Shown one piece after another: positions 38,470 to 48,702 of a DNA stretch of 64,000 bases. This DNA comes from Salinimonas iocasae. GTDB taxonomy: Bacteria > Pseudomonadota > Gammaproteobacteria > Enterobacterales > Alteromonadaceae. The DNA lies in the NCBI RefSeq assembly GCF_006228385.1, contig NZ_CP039852.1, forward strand, positions 186,001 through 250,000, given 5' to 3'. The notes below the pieces were generated by a model that made no database searches, had not been told where the DNA came from, and was given only the letters and a program-made list of their open reading frames with translations. Made by a program: the position numbers and the translations under genes. How positions within the stretch are numbered: position 1 is the first letter of the stretch; each line of letters opens with the position of its first letter.

Positions 38470-38597
38470 TGAAACCCATAATTTGCCAAAAATTCCAGTA
38501 TGCCACACTGGCTATTAAAAATATTGTTTAGTTACGCCAGCGTAAGGGGGCAGATCATTTGATGAAAAACGTGTCATGGGCGCAAAAGCTTTTTATG

Positions 38598-38620
38598 GTA
38601 CACTGCGCAGCGAAGTGTAC
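38598..38620 (+). promoter_or_regulatory. Inverted repeat upstream of the MFS exporter gene
   Basis: GTACACT (38598-38604) and AGTGTAC (38614-38620) are exact complements nine bases apart, ending 20 bases before the MFS start. The position suggests an operator or leader hairpin. No specific regulator is recognised. Confidence 0.4.
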
Positions 38621-38640
38621 TGACAGGATAATGTAAGGTT

Positions 38641-39996
38641 TTGAACGCGTTAGAGGTACGCGCAGCAGTGTCACTGGCACTGGTTTATGTGCTGCGCATG
38701 ATGGGTTTATTCATGGTAATGCCAGTGCTGGCCGTTGCTGCAATGGATTATCCTGACTACTCACCGGTATTGGTAGGTCTGGCTGTGGGTGGATATGGTC
38801 TGACGCAGGCTGCGTTGCAGATCCCCATGGGTATGTTATCAGACCGGTGGGGGCGTAAACCTGTTATTTTGCTTGGTCTGAGCGTCTTTGCCGCAGGCAG
38901 TTTTATCGCCGCAACAGCAGATTCTTTAGCCTGGATGATTGCCGGACGTATTTTACAGGGCGCGGGTGCCATTGCCGGCGCAATTATGGCACTGGCTACC
39001 GATGTCAGTCGCGAAACGCAACGCGCCAAAGTCATGGCTATCATTGGTATCGCCATTGGTTTCTCCTTCTACCTGGCGGTGCTTGCCGGCCCGTTAATTG
39101 CCAATAGCTGGGGCCTGGCGGGTATCTTTGCACTGACCGGGGTGCTCGCTATTTGCTGCATGCCACTGATTCAGTGGTCAGTACCCAGTGTGCCGATGCA
39201 AACCAGTGGTGATGTACTGCCGCAGCGCGGGCAGCTTCGTCGTCTTTTATTCTCCTCTCAGCTTTGGCGACTTAATGTCAGTGTTTTATTACTGCACATG
39301 ATGATAACGCTGTTGTTTGTACAGCTGCCTGTCACCCTGGTACATTTTGACCTGACACTCGAAAGCCATTGGATGCTGTATCTGCCGGTGCTGATAGCTT
39401 CTGTCATAGGGCTGATTATTCTGATGGGAATCGGGAAAGGGCAGACCCCGCGAAAAGTCGTACTGGTTGCTGCGTTGTTTATGACGGTAGCCTTCGCCAT
39501 GCTGGGGGCACAGGACCATCACCGCTGGGTGGTTGTGGGCGCGGTGATTCTTTTTTTCACCGGGTTTAACTATCTCGAGGCGAGCTTTCCTGCGTTAGTA
39601 TCGAGTATTGCGCCTGCCGGGGAAAAGGGCACCGCCATGGGAATTTATGCCAGCTTTCAATTCTTCGGTGCTTTTTTAGGTGGCGTTCTGGCCGGCATCG
39701 TTGCTGACCACTGGACCGCTGAAACGGCGTATTTCGTTGGTGCTGTGGCCGCCTCATGCTGGCTGCTTATCTTGCGTGGATTGAATGAAGTGAACCGCAT
39801 CAAACGGGTTGCGTTTAAATGGCAGGGCACCAGTGAGGATTCATCTGCGTTGTTGCAGGCGCTGAGCGAACTGACCGGTGTTCAGGAAACCACAGTTTCC
39901 GTGCCCGATGGCATGATTTACCTGAAAGTAACAGGTCAGTTTGATCGCGAAGCGGCTAATCAACTGTTGCGCCGTTTCTCCGGCCGCGCGGCGTAA
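38641..39996 (+). CDS. MFS exporter with C-terminal YAM-like domain (YajR type)
   Basis: A 451-residue major facilitator transporter with 12 helices, then a cytosolic C-terminal tail (about 395-451). Motif A of drug/H+ antiporters is seen (GMLSDRWGRKPVILLG). The tail (VQETTVSVPDGMIYLKV, then FDREAANQL) resembles the ferredoxin-like YAM domain of E. coli YajR. Exported compound unknown. Start TTG 38641 fits the MNxLExRAAVSLA opening of homologues, but the AAGG ribosome site is only two bases away. Confidence 0.92.
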   Translation: MNALEVRAAVSLALVYVLRMMGLFMVMPVLAVAAMDYPDYSPVLVGLAVGGYGLTQAALQIPMGMLSDRWGRKPVILLGLSVFAAGSFIAATADSLAWMIAGRILQGAGAIAGAIMALATDVSRETQRAKVMAIIGIAIGFSFYLAVLAGPLIANSWGLAGIFALTGVLAICCMPLIQWSVPSVPMQTSGDVLPQRGQLRRLLFSSQLWRLNVSVLLLHMMITLLFVQLPVTLVHFDLTLESHWMLYLPVLIASVIGLIILMGIGKGQTPRKVVLVAALFMTVAFAMLGAQDHHRWVVVGAVILFFTGFNYLEASFPALVSSIAPAGEKGTAMGIYASFQFFGAFLGGVLAGIVADHWTAETAYFVGAVAASCWLLILRGLNEVNRIKRVAFKWQGTSEDSSALLQALSELTGVQETTVSVPDGMIYLKVTGQFDREAANQLLRRFSGRAA

Positions 39997-40044
39997 AAAC
40001 GCTGCTGCGAAGTCCGGTACCACTTCACAGATAACAGGATAGCT

Positions 40045-40659
40045 ATGATAGATTTAAGTGCGTATCAGGGCATTATTTTTGATATGGACGGCACGCTGGT
40101 GGACTCCATGGGGTCGCACCTGGTGGCCTGGGAAAAAACCTGCGACAGATATGGCTATCCCTATGACAAAGAATACATGTACAAACTGGGCGGTATTCCC
40201 ACGCGCAGAACCGTAGAAATTCTGAATGAAGCGTTTGATAAGCAGCACGATATTGATGAAGTGACAGCCTACAAAGAGGCGGCCTGGAAGCAGCTTGATC
40301 ATACCCCAATCCTGATTGATGACACGCTTGCTGTACTTAACTATTATTGCCCGAACATGCCGGTCAGTATTGGTACAGGTGCGCAGCGGCACGATGCAAA
40401 GGCGTTGCTGCAACATCACGGGTTGTCAGATAAAATTAAGTCACTGGTTACCGCCTCCGATGTGACACAGGGTAAGCCCCATCCGGAAACATTTTTAACC
40501 GCTGCTGCTAATATGGGGATTGCACCTCAGAAATGCGTGGTCTTCGAGGATACCCGTATCGGGCTTGAAGCTGCACATCGGGCCGGTATGGATTGCTTTC
40601 TGGTCGAGAACGGCAAAATCAGGCAACCTGTGCTTGCTGCCCGGCTATCTGAACAATAA
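40045..40659 (+). CDS. HAD-family sugar phosphatase (YqaB-like)
   Basis: A 204-residue HAD hydrolase of the beta-phosphoglucomutase-like group. Motif I is FDMDGTLVDS, the cap domain contains YKLGGIPTRRT, motif III the QGKPHPETFL lysine, and motif IV FEDTRIGLEAA. Closest recognised relative is E. coli YqaB, a fructose-1-phosphatase; here the true substrate is not determined. AGGA ribosome site before ATG 40045; 48 bases after the MFS gene. Confidence 0.92.
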   Translation: MIDLSAYQGIIFDMDGTLVDSMGSHLVAWEKTCDRYGYPYDKEYMYKLGGIPTRRTVEILNEAFDKQHDIDEVTAYKEAAWKQLDHTPILIDDTLAVLNYYCPNMPVSIGTGAQRHDAKALLQHHGLSDKIKSLVTASDVTQGKPHPETFLTAAANMGIAPQKCVVFEDTRIGLEAAHRAGMDCFLVENGKIRQPVLAARLSEQ

Positions 40660-40691
40660 ATCAAAGCAGTTATTAATGGTTTAAACAGCGT

Positions 40692-41567
40692 ATGAACATT
40701 TTGTCTTTTCGGCTCTGGATCCTTTGGTTTTCAGTTCTTTTGGGGGGATGTGCCATTGACGTCAGTTCGGGCTCATTTGTTCATCAGGACTCTACGGTGA
40801 TGCCGCTGGATACCACGCAGTTGCATCAGCGCGTCAATGAAGACGAAGCAGAGGTTTCCATCACTACGGTAGAGCTTACCAATGCTCAGGGACTCACGCT
40901 GAAAGGTGTTGCCGTCTCGTATCCGAATCCAGTGGTTAACATCGTATTTTTTGCTGGCAACGGCATGAGTATCTCCAACTCATCGGGTTTGATGCATCGA
41001 TTCGGTCAGATCCCTGCCAATATTCTCTGGGTGGATTATCAGGGGGTAGGCGCCAGTCAAAAAGCAGCCAGTATGCGTATGGCTAACCTGAAAGCCGACG
41101 CGCTACAGGTATACGATTACGGCAGAAGTGTGTTCCCCTCACACCTTCCCACGGTGGTGCACGGTATTTCTATGGGAAGCATCGTTGCCAGTTATGTCGC
41201 TTCGGTTCGTGATGTGGATGGTCTGGTGCTGGACGGCCCCATAAACCGGGTAACTGACGTAGCGCAGAATATGATCCCCACCTGGACTAAGTATTTTACC
41301 TACCTGGAAGTATCTGCTGATTTGGCGCTGGTGGATAATGCTGATTATATTCGCAATTATCAGGGCCCACTGATGATTCTGACAGGCCGGGACGATGAGC
41401 TCACGCCGGTTAAATTCGGACGTGAGCTTTACGATATATCGCCCAGTATGAATAAGGAAATTATCATTGTGCCTGGCGCGAAGCACGCCGAAACCATGGA
41501 GCATCGGCGTGTTATTCCAAAGTACCGGGAATTCATCAGCTCTTTTGACAAGTTCCCCGGCTATTAA
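40692..41567 (+). CDS. Lipoprotein alpha/beta hydrolase
   Basis: A 291-residue lipoprotein with lipobox VLLGGC (Cys about 20) followed by a serine hydrolase fold. Nucleophile elbow GISMGS (about 157-162), acidic residue probably in TGRDDELTPV, and His in GAKHAETM complete the triad. Probably faces the periplasm or is anchored to the outer membrane. Substrate unknown. Follows the HAD gene by 32 bases and may be co-transcribed; ends convergent with the M28 peptidase. Confidence 0.88.
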   Translation: MNILSFRLWILWFSVLLGGCAIDVSSGSFVHQDSTVMPLDTTQLHQRVNEDEAEVSITTVELTNAQGLTLKGVAVSYPNPVVNIVFFAGNGMSISNSSGLMHRFGQIPANILWVDYQGVGASQKAASMRMANLKADALQVYDYGRSVFPSHLPTVVHGISMGSIVASYVASVRDVDGLVLDGPINRVTDVAQNMIPTWTKYFTYLEVSADLALVDNADYIRNYQGPLMILTGRDDELTPVKFGRELYDISPSMNKEIIIVPGAKHAETMEHRRVIPKYREFISSFDKFPGY

Positions 41568-41576
41568 GCCGTAGGG

Positions 41577-42980
41577 CTATTTTCTGAAATCAACACCACT
41601 GTCGGTAGCAAACAGCGCAAACATGCTGTAGATAGCGGTGTTAGTTTTCAGCGCCGCTTTATCGACCTTATCCAGCGTGTCGTTTTCAGTGTGGTGAAAG
41701 TCGAAATAATCACTGCCATCGGGATTAAAATTAACCGCAGGCTGCCCGGCGTTGCCCAGCGCGCTCATATCAGACTGGCCTTTCGCATTGTTGGTGCTTG
41801 CCATTTCTACACCCAGCGGTGCCAGCAACTGCGCAAAGGCACGCATATCATCCAGCGCTTGCTGTGACACACCAGGTGCAAGCTCATAAATCTTACCGTT
41901 ACCAAAGTCCCACTCTGCGCCGATAACATGGTTGTCCATCTCGTCGCGGTGTTTTTTGACATAGTCTTTGGCACCATGCAGACCAATTTCTTCGGCAGCG
42001 AACAGAATAACGCGCAGCGTACGCTCAGGACGTTCTTCCAACTGGCTTAGATAGTGACCAGCGGCAAGCGTAATACCAACACCTATGCCATCGTCGACAG
42101 CGCCGGTACCTACATCCCAGCTATCCAGGTGCGCGCCCAGCGTGACCACCTGGTCGGGATATGTCGAACCGGTGACTTCCCCAATCACATTCGCGATGGT
42201 CGTGGTTTTGCCCTTTGTATCAGCATTATCCATGGTAATAGAAAATGTTACTGGCTCATCGCGGGTTAGCATTGCCTCCATCAGGTCAGCATCAGGATTG
42301 GACAGAGCAATTGCAGGAATTTTCTTTACATCATCCTGATACATTTGCACGCCCGTATGAGCAAAGCGATTAGTATCAGTACCAACTGAACGCATGATGA
42401 AGCCTACCGCGCCTTTTTTGGCCGCTTCTGAAGCACCGGAAACCCGGGCGCCAACTGCTTTGCCATAGCCGTGGCCATCGCGATGACGCTCCATCTGATA
42501 GGTAACGAATGCAATTTTATTATCCAGTGAGTCAGCAGGGGCTGCCTTAAGCGCCTCCAGGTTATCGAACGCCACCACCTCAGCAGATACTGTTTCACCA
42601 CCGGTGCCAACACTATTGCCCAGCGCTAATGCTTTAACTTTTTGCGGGTAGGGCGCCGTAATTTGAGCGTCCAGCGTACCGCGTTCCCACAATGTCGCTT
42701 CGCTTTCTTCCGTCCAGACCTTATCAAAGCCCAGCGCCTTCATTTTATTTACAGCCCATTTTACCGAAGCCTTTTCAGCCGGGGTGCCCACCATTCTGGG
42801 GCCAACCTCTGTGGTCAGCGATTCAATAATTTCAAAAGACAAATCATCATTCAGCGCTTTATCTTTTATCGTCTGAATTTGTTGTTTAGTCTCACTGGCA
42901 AGCTCGTCAGCCCAGGTGACAGACGTCGTCAGAACGAGCAGCCCGGCCAGCGCCGATTTTAGGGGAAAAGGAATTAGCAT
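41577..42980 (-). CDS. Secreted M28-family zinc aminopeptidase
   Basis: A 467-residue exported M28 peptidase. Signal peptide ends about residue 24 (VTWA|DE). A PA-like insertion (about 105-245) precedes the catalytic domain. Dizinc ligands are in LGAHLDSWDVG (His, Asp), GAVDDGIG, AAEEIGLHG (Glu pair) and DFHHTEND (His). It likely trims peptides outside the cytoplasm. Good AGGAA ribosome site before ATG 42980. Confidence 0.95.
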   Translation of the reverse strand: MLIPFPLKSALAGLLVLTTSVTWADELASETKQQIQTIKDKALNDDLSFEIIESLTTEVGPRMVGTPAEKASVKWAVNKMKALGFDKVWTEESEATLWERGTLDAQITAPYPQKVKALALGNSVGTGGETVSAEVVAFDNLEALKAAPADSLDNKIAFVTYQMERHRDGHGYGKAVGARVSGASEAAKKGAVGFIMRSVGTDTNRFAHTGVQMYQDDVKKIPAIALSNPDADLMEAMLTRDEPVTFSITMDNADTKGKTTTIANVIGEVTGSTYPDQVVTLGAHLDSWDVGTGAVDDGIGVGITLAAGHYLSQLEERPERTLRVILFAAEEIGLHGAKDYVKKHRDEMDNHVIGAEWDFGNGKIYELAPGVSQQALDDMRAFAQLLAPLGVEMASTNNAKGQSDMSALGNAGQPAVNFNPDGSDYFDFHHTENDTLDKVDKAALKTNTAIYSMFALFATDSGVDFRK

Positions 42981-43081
42981 GTGATTTCCTGTCGTTATTG
43001 TTTTATAGCATCTTCGGCGTTGCCAGCGGTGATGAACAGCGCTGAACGACCAAGCTAATAGAAAAAACGACTGATGTCCGA

Positions 43082-43684
43082 TCAGTCGTCTAATTGACTG
43101 GGTGCGTACCCCACCTGGGTTTTTGCAACATAGTCATGAAGGCACCGCCGCGATTTACCAAAAATAAAAAGCGGATCGGCGAGGGATATGAAAGAACCAA
43201 TAATTGGAATTGAGTAAGCGACCGCCATGGGCAGATAGCGCAAGAAAACATACCGCGAAAATGTTGCTTGCTGGCCGTTTAAGTCTTCCACACGGATATT
43301 CAAAAAGTGTTTTCCAACGGTCTGTGCGTGGGTGGCAATAAAGTAGCCGTGAATAATGATAAACGCACAAATGCTGTAGACGACAGCGGTTACCATCATT
43401 GAGATATCGGGCTGCTGGAGACGGTCAAGGCCGAAATATAGCCAAAGAGGAATGCCAGAAACTATAGCGATTAATAAATCAATAAGAAATGCCGCAAATC
43501 GCTCGCGCCGACGCGCCAGTTTGTGACGCTCGATACCGTTGATAGTATCCAGCTCTTCTTCCTCGCGATTTCTGATGTATTGAGAAAGCAGCGCTGCACG
43601 TTCAGGGTGCGCGTCTTTATCCAGGTGGTCGTAGGCTTCATGAAGCTCTGCCAATGAATAACTTTCGTAATCGAGTGCCTGCAC
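43082..43684 (-). CDS. RDD-family membrane protein
   Basis: A 200-residue protein with an N-terminal soluble, acidic helical part (about 1-60) and an RDD domain of three to four helices. The domain opens with RRRERFAAFLIDLL, the Arg-Asp pattern of the family, and contains QTVGKHFLNIRVED. RDD proteins are of mostly unknown function; some act as Na+/H+ antiporters. Start is GTG 43684 with no strong ribosome site, so the N-terminus is uncertain. Confidence 0.85.
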   Translation of the reverse strand: MQALDYESYSLAELHEAYDHLDKDAHPERAALLSQYIRNREEEELDTINGIERHKLARRRERFAAFLIDLLIAIVSGIPLWLYFGLDRLQQPDISMMVTAVVYSICAFIIIHGYFIATHAQTVGKHFLNIRVEDLNGQQATFSRYVFLRYLPMAVAYSIPIIGSFISLADPLFIFGKSRRCLHDYVAKTQVGYAPSQLDD

Positions 43685-43890
43685 AATAATTCACTTTTTG
43701 TTTACGTTAACCGCAGTGTAACGGGCAAAAAAGAAAACGCCAACAGCACGAACGGTGGTTATACCGACTCTCTGTCCTTTGGCAGGCTGCAGATAAAACC
43801 GGCAATAGCATTTGGATGGATAAAATCGATGGTTTAAATTTTTTCTGCATGGCGTATAACAGTGCAATCTTCTTTAGATCTGAGCCGACT

Positions 43891-44940
43891 ATGACTGCCT
43901 TTGATCCCGCGACACATCCGCATCGCCGGTACAACCCGCTTATTGGTGAATGGGTGCTGGTCTCACCTCATCGTTCAAAACGCCCCTGGCAGGGACAGTC
44001 CGAAGCGCTGGCCCCTCAGGTGTTACCCGATTACGATGAAACCTGTTATTTATGCCCCGGTAACGAGCGGGCGAGTGGTCATAAAAATCCTCAATACACC
44101 AGTACGTTTGTTTTTGACAATGACTTTGCTGCACTAAAACCCGATACGCCGGCACATGAAAGTGGTGATGCGCTATTCCAGATGCACACTGAGCAGGGCT
44201 GCAGCCGGGTTATCTGCTTTTCGCCTCATCACAATAAGTCATTACCTGAGCTGACAGATGCGCAGCGTCTTGCTGTGGTGGAAACCTGGATTGCGCAGAC
44301 TTCCCAGCTGGGTGAAAGCTATGACTGGGTGCAGGTTTTTGAGAACAAAGGAGCTGTAATGGGGTGCTCGAATCCGCATCCTCATGGTCAGGTATGGGCC
44401 CAGAAGCATCTGCCCACCCAGGCGATGCGAAAGCGTCAGCAGTTTGAAGACTATTATAATAAACATGGTCGCAGCTTACTGAAAGACTATGCGGAGCGTG
44501 AACTTTCCTATGGCGAACGTGTGGTTCGCAGTAATACAGACTGGATTGCCGTGGTCCCTTATTGGGCCGCATGGCCTTTTGAAATTCTGCTTCTTCCCAG
44601 GTTTGAGGCTCAGTCGCTTACACAACTGGATGATGCTACACAGCGTTCGCTAAGCGACATTATCGGGCAAATCACTATTTGCTATGACAACTTGTTCAAT
44701 ACTTCCTTTCCCTATTCGATGGGCTGGCACAGTGCACCGTTCGACCGTGAAAATCAGCCAGAGTGGGGACTTCATGCCCATTTTTTCCCGCCACTGCTGC
44801 GATCCGCTACTGTGAAAAAGTTTATGGTCGGGTATGAAATGATGGCTGAGGCTCAGCGTGATTTAACCCCCGAGCAGGCGGCACAGCGGTTAACATCACT
44901 GCCTACTCAACATTATCGGGAAGCCAAAAATGAAAAGTGA
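43891..44940 (+). CDS. galT: Galactose-1-phosphate uridylyltransferase
   Basis: GalT, 349 residues, exchanges UMP between UDP-glucose and galactose-1-phosphate (Leloir pathway). ATG 43891 matches the E. coli start ([17 protein letters not shown]); the frame extends 25 codons upstream but without family support. Zinc Cys pair in CYLCPGN, catalytic HPH in CSNPHPHGQ with the nucleophile His, and the C-terminal [22 protein letters not shown]. Overlaps galK by 11 bases. Its promoter region is A+T-rich. Confidence 0.97.
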   Translation: MTAFDPATHPHRRYNPLIGEWVLVSPHRSKRPWQGQSEALAPQVLPDYDETCYLCPGNERASGHKNPQYTSTFVFDNDFAALKPDTPAHESGDALFQMHTEQGCSRVICFSPHHNKSLPELTDAQRLAVVETWIAQTSQLGESYDWVQVFENKGAVMGCSNPHPHGQVWAQKHLPTQAMRKRQQFEDYYNKHGRSLLKDYAERELSYGERVVRSNTDWIAVVPYWAAWPFEILLLPRFEAQSLTQLDDATQRSLSDIIGQITICYDNLFNTSFPYSMGWHSAPFDRENQPEWGLHAHFFPPLLRSATVKKFMVGYEMMAEAQRDLTPEQAAQRLTSLPTQHYREAKNEK

Positions 44941-46069
44941 AGCACTGGCTGACAAATTCCTGCGTTGTTATGGTCACGCGCCTGCCAGCGTTGCACATGC
45001 GCCGGGACGGGTGAATCTAATCGGTGAACATACCGACTACAATGGCGGCTTCGTTCTACCGGTTGCTATCAACTTCGGCACCACTGTCGCGGCCTCAGCG
45101 CGTGAGGACGACCTTGTCGATATTGTCGCGCTGGATATAGACGAGGCGCGTAATCAGTTCGAACTTGACAATATTACCTATGACGACACGCAAAGCTGGG
45201 CTAACTATGTACGTGGTGTATTTAAAATATTACGTCATCGCTATCCGGCTGTGCGCGGCGTAAACCTGATGGTCACCGGAGATGTGCCACAGGGTGCAGG
45301 CCTGAGCTCGTCGGCGTCCTTTGAGATAGCGTTGATTCGCGTGCTGACCCAGTTATTCAACCTGCCGGTAGATGGTATTGAAGCAGCGAAAATCGGGCAG
45401 AAAGCCGAAAACGCTTTTGTGGGTTGTGCATGCGGCATCATGGATCAGCTGATCAGTGCAAAGGGGAAGCAGGGCCATGCGATGCTGCTTGATTGTGCCG
45501 CGCTGAGTATAGCGCACACGCCGGTCCCCGAGTCGCTGGCGATCATAATTATCAACTCTAATGTACGGCGCGGATTGGTGGACAGCGCGTATAACACGCG
45601 TCGCAAGCAGTGCGAAGAGGCGGCTGATGTTCTGGGCCTGACCACATTGCGAGACGCATCGATGACGATGCTTGATGCTAGTAAAAGCAGGACGAGTGAA
45701 GTTGTATATCGTCGTGCCCGCCATGTTATTACCGAAAACGCACGTACTGAAGCGATGTTTGAAGCGCTGCAAAGCGAAGATATGACGGTAATCAGCGAGT
45801 TAATGGCACAGTCACACAATTCGATGCGCGATGACTTCGAGATCACGGTACCAGAAATTGACTATTTGGTGGAGCTGGTCGGTGAGCAGATCAAGGAAAG
45901 TGGCGGTGTACGCATGACCGGTGGCGGTTTTGGTGGGTGTGTTGTAGCGCTGGTACCAAAAAATCGTGTATTAGACGTGACTAATGCTGTTAATAAATTC
46001 TATCATGCACGCACGGGCCTGAAACAAACTGTTTACGTTTGTTCGGCTGAAAGTGGGGCTTTCGCCTGA
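44930..46069 (+). CDS. galK: Galactokinase
   Basis: GalK, 379 residues, phosphorylates galactose at C1. GHMP kinase marks: substrate motif [17 protein letters not shown] (about 25-41), the ATP loop [17 protein letters not shown] (about 118-134), and [13 protein letters not shown] near the C-terminus. The catalytic Asp is in [12 protein letters not shown]. Translationally coupled to galT. Confidence 0.97.
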   Translation: MKSEALADKFLRCYGHAPASVAHAPGRVNLIGEHTDYNGGFVLPVAINFGTTVAASAREDDLVDIVALDIDEARNQFELDNITYDDTQSWANYVRGVFKILRHRYPAVRGVNLMVTGDVPQGAGLSSSASFEIALIRVLTQLFNLPVDGIEAAKIGQKAENAFVGCACGIMDQLISAKGKQGHAMLLDCAALSIAHTPVPESLAIIIINSNVRRGLVDSAYNTRRKQCEEAADVLGLTTLRDASMTMLDASKSRTSEVVYRRARHVITENARTEAMFEALQSEDMTVISELMAQSHNSMRDDFEITVPEIDYLVELVGEQIKESGGVRMTGGGFGGCVVALVPKNRVLDVTNAVNKFYHARTGLKQTVYVCSAESGAFA

Positions 46070-46118
46070 ATGACTCACATTATGAAAAAATAAAACAACA
46101 ACTTGTGTTGGGAAAGCT

Positions 46119-47681
46119 ATGAACATCGAAACACTGGATCTGGCAGTATTCGTTATATACGTTATCGCCCTGATTGGTATTGCCTGGTGGGTATCCAGAG
46201 AAAAAAAAGGGCATGAAAAAGACACTAATGACTACTTTCTGGCTGGCTCCAGCCTGCCGTGGTGGGCTATTGGTGCCTCATTAATTGCCGCCAATATATC
46301 CGCCGAGCAGATTATCGGTATGTCCGGCTCCGGCTATGAGATAGGTCTGGCAATTGCCTCTTATGAATGGATGGCAGCGCTGACCTTAATCATCGTAGGT
46401 AAATACTTTCTGCCTATCTTCCTTAAACATAAAATTTATACCATGCCGCAGTTTCTTGAGCAGCGTTACGACCACCGTGTTCGTATGCTCATGGCGGTAT
46501 TCTGGCTGGCGGTATACATATTTGTGAATCTGACAGCAGTACTGTGGCTGGGTGCCCTGGCGATTAATACCATTGCGGGTGTTGAGCTGATGTACGGCAT
46601 GATTTTCCTGGGGCTTTTCTCACTGGCTTACTCACTGTATGGCGGTCTTAAAGCAGTAGCCATGACCGATATTATTCAGGTGGTGCTGCTGGTTATCGGC
46701 GGTCTGTTCCTGTCTTTCACCGCCCTGGACATGATAAGCGGTGGAAATGGTGCGTGGCAGGGCTTTATCGACCTGACCGAACGATTACCGGGCAAGTTCG
46801 ACATGATTCTGTCTGAGGATAATCCACACTATAAGAGCCTGCCGGGTATTTCAGTTCTGATTGGTGGTATGTGGATAATGAACCTGTCTTACTGGGGCTT
46901 TAACCAGTACATCATTCAACGTACTCTGGCCGCCAAAAGCGTTAGTGAAGCGCAAAAAGGTATTGTATTCGCAGCATTTTTAAAACTATTGATGCCACTT
47001 ATCGTTGTTCTGCCAGGTATCGCAGCGATTATTCTGTCGCCTGAGCTGGATAAAGCCGATCAGGCCTACCCCTCCATGATGACCCTGATGCCGGTAGGGC
47101 TTAAAGGGCTGATATTTGCAGCGTTAGTTGCTGCCATTGTGTCGTCGCTGGCCTCAATGACCAACAGTGTCTCGACCATTTTCACCATGGATATTTATAA
47201 AGACCGTCGACCGGACAAAAGTCAGCATCATTACGTTACGGTGGGCCGGATAGTCAGTTTCCTGGCTCTGGTTATCGCGATGCTGGTGGCAAAACCGTTA
47301 TTAGGTAACTTTGACCAGGCGTTCCAGTATATTCAGGAATTTACCGGCTTCTTTACACCGGGTATCTGTGCACTGTTTGTGCTGGGCATGTTCTGGAAGA
47401 AAACCACAGCAAACGGCGGTCTGGCTGCTGCACTGGGCTCGTTTGTCTTTAGTTTGCTGTTCTGGATATTCTTGCCGGAACTGCCGTTTATAGATCGCGT
47501 CGGAATTGTGTTCCTGTTGTGTGTAGGTGCTGCTGTTGCGATTTCACTGGTGCAAAATAAAGGCGCGCATCCAAATGCTGTGGAGCTAAAAGAAGTGCAG
47601 TTCGGCACCACAAAAGGATTCAATTACGCATCTATAGCCGTGGTTGCGATCTTAATCGCGTTTTACGCCACCTGGTGGTAG
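46119..47681 (+). CDS. sglT: Sodium/galactose (sugar) symporter, SSS family
   Basis: A 520-residue sodium:solute symporter close to vSGLT of Vibrio parahaemolyticus, with about 14 helices. Features: DYFLAGSSLPWWAIGASLIAAN near helix 1, SGYEIGLA, the SSS core YSLYGGLKAVAMTDIIQ and the GLIFAALVAAIVSSLASMTNS region, which holds the sodium site serines. Located 49 bases after galK, so it probably imports galactose for the same pathway. Followed by a nested terminator. Confidence 0.93.
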   Translation: MNIETLDLAVFVIYVIALIGIAWWVSREKKGHEKDTNDYFLAGSSLPWWAIGASLIAANISAEQIIGMSGSGYEIGLAIASYEWMAALTLIIVGKYFLPIFLKHKIYTMPQFLEQRYDHRVRMLMAVFWLAVYIFVNLTAVLWLGALAINTIAGVELMYGMIFLGLFSLAYSLYGGLKAVAMTDIIQVVLLVIGGLFLSFTALDMISGGNGAWQGFIDLTERLPGKFDMILSEDNPHYKSLPGISVLIGGMWIMNLSYWGFNQYIIQRTLAAKSVSEAQKGIVFAAFLKLLMPLIVVLPGIAAIILSPELDKADQAYPSMMTLMPVGLKGLIFAALVAAIVSSLASMTNSVSTIFTMDIYKDRRPDKSQHHYVTVGRIVSFLALVIAMLVAKPLLGNFDQAFQYIQEFTGFFTPGICALFVLGMFWKKTTANGGLAAALGSFVFSLLFWIFLPELPFIDRVGIVFLLCVGAAVAISLVQNKGAHPNAVELKEVQFGTTKGFNYASIAVVAILIAFYATWW

Positions 47682-47770
47682 TTCTGACAAGGGCGATGGA
47701 GGCGCTCATCGCCTTAATCCGATCACAAAGACAGTTTACCTGTCGGGAGTAGCGATTATTATAAGTAAAT

Positions 47771-47822
47771 CAGAGGCCTGATGAGAGCAGCGTGAGAATT
47801 TTCACGCAGTGCCTCTGTTTTT
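47771..47822 (+). terminator. Nested-stem terminator after sglT
   Basis: CAGAGGC (47771-47777) pairs with GCCTCTG (47811-47817) and encloses a second stem GCGTGA (47790-47795) / TCACGC (47802-47807); a run of T follows. This ends the gal operon and separates it from ssb. Confidence 0.8.
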
Positions 47823-47929
47823 CGTTATAATAATGTGCTTTGATTTGTGCACAAAAAACGAATCATAACTCATTACCATATTTGTTTAGGCTTAAACGCC
47901 TGACAGTAAAAGATAAACAGGAGACATCG

Positions 47930-48496
47930 ATGGCAAGTAGAGGCGTGAACAAGGTAATCCTGGTCGGGAACCTTGGTAATGATCCTGAAGTAAGATACAT
48001 GCCTAATGGTAATGCCGTAGCTAACCTGAGTCTGGCTACCAGTGAAAGCTGGAAAGATCAGCAAGGCCAGGTGCAGGAGCGCACGGAATGGCATCGGTTA
48101 ACCATGTATCGCAGACTGGCCGAAGTGGCCGGTGAATACCTTAAAAAAGGTTCTCAGATTTACGTAGAAGGAAAACTTCAGACGCGTAAATGGCAGGACC
48201 AGCAAGGTCAGGATCGTTACACCACAGAAATTATCGTTGATCAGATGCAAATGCTGGGTGGCCGGGGCGAAGGCCAGGGTCAGGGTGGCGGTCAGCCGCG
48301 CCAGCAAGGTAACCAGAATCAAGGCGGTTATCAGCAGCAAGGCGGCTATCAGCAAAATCAGAACCAGAATCAGGGTTATGGTAATCAGCCTGCCCAGCGT
48401 CCTAATCAGGGCGGTCAGGGAAACCAGGGTGGTCAGAATACCAAGCCACCAATGGCTGAACCTGATTTTGATTTCGACGACGATATTCCGTTTTAG
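47930..48496 (+). CDS. ssb: Single-stranded DNA-binding protein
   Basis: Ssb, 188 residues. An OB fold (about 1-115) opens with [21 protein letters not shown] and includes [23 protein letters not shown] long Gln/Gly/Asn-rich linker (about 118-178) leads to the acidic tip DFDDDIPF that recruits partner proteins. ATG 47930 has a strong AACAGGAG ribosome site; an upstream in-frame extension to 47840 is not family-like. A TATAAT hexamer at 47826 may be its -10. Unlike E. coli it is not next to uvrA. Confidence 0.98.
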   Translation: MASRGVNKVILVGNLGNDPEVRYMPNGNAVANLSLATSESWKDQQGQVQERTEWHRLTMYRRLAEVAGEYLKKGSQIYVEGKLQTRKWQDQQGQDRYTTEIIVDQMQMLGGRGEGQGQGGGQPRQQGNQNQGGYQQQGGYQQNQNQNQGYGNQPAQRPNQGGQGNQGGQNTKPPMAEPDFDFDDDIPF

Positions 48497-48533
48497 CGTT
48501 TACCTGAGACATATTTTGTAAAGAATTTTAATT

Positions 48534-48560
48534 AAGCCCTTTTTCTAAGGGCTTTTTTTT
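48534..48560 (+). terminator. Rho-independent terminator of ssb
   Basis: AAGCCCTT (48534-48541) pairs with AAGGGCTT (48547-48554) around a five-base loop and is followed by a T run to 48560. Confidence 0.92.
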
Positions 48561-48702
48561 GTTCTTAAAACAAAGTGTAAAGTTGGCTACTCTGGTATTC
48601 AGATGTAATCGGTACGCTGGAAAATGCATTCATGTGTCAGGCAATATACCGATAATGGACAAGTCGTAGCGTCCGCTCAGGGTCATTTAAAAGGAAGTAA
48701 GT

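Noticed and set aside
38470..38640. LexA box before uvrA
   Set aside because: Both strands were read for CTGT-N8-ACAG; only a CCAGT/ACTGG dyad with the wrong half-sites was found.
43706..43722. Operator for galT
   Set aside because: A GTTA/TAAC dyad is too short to distinguish from chance.
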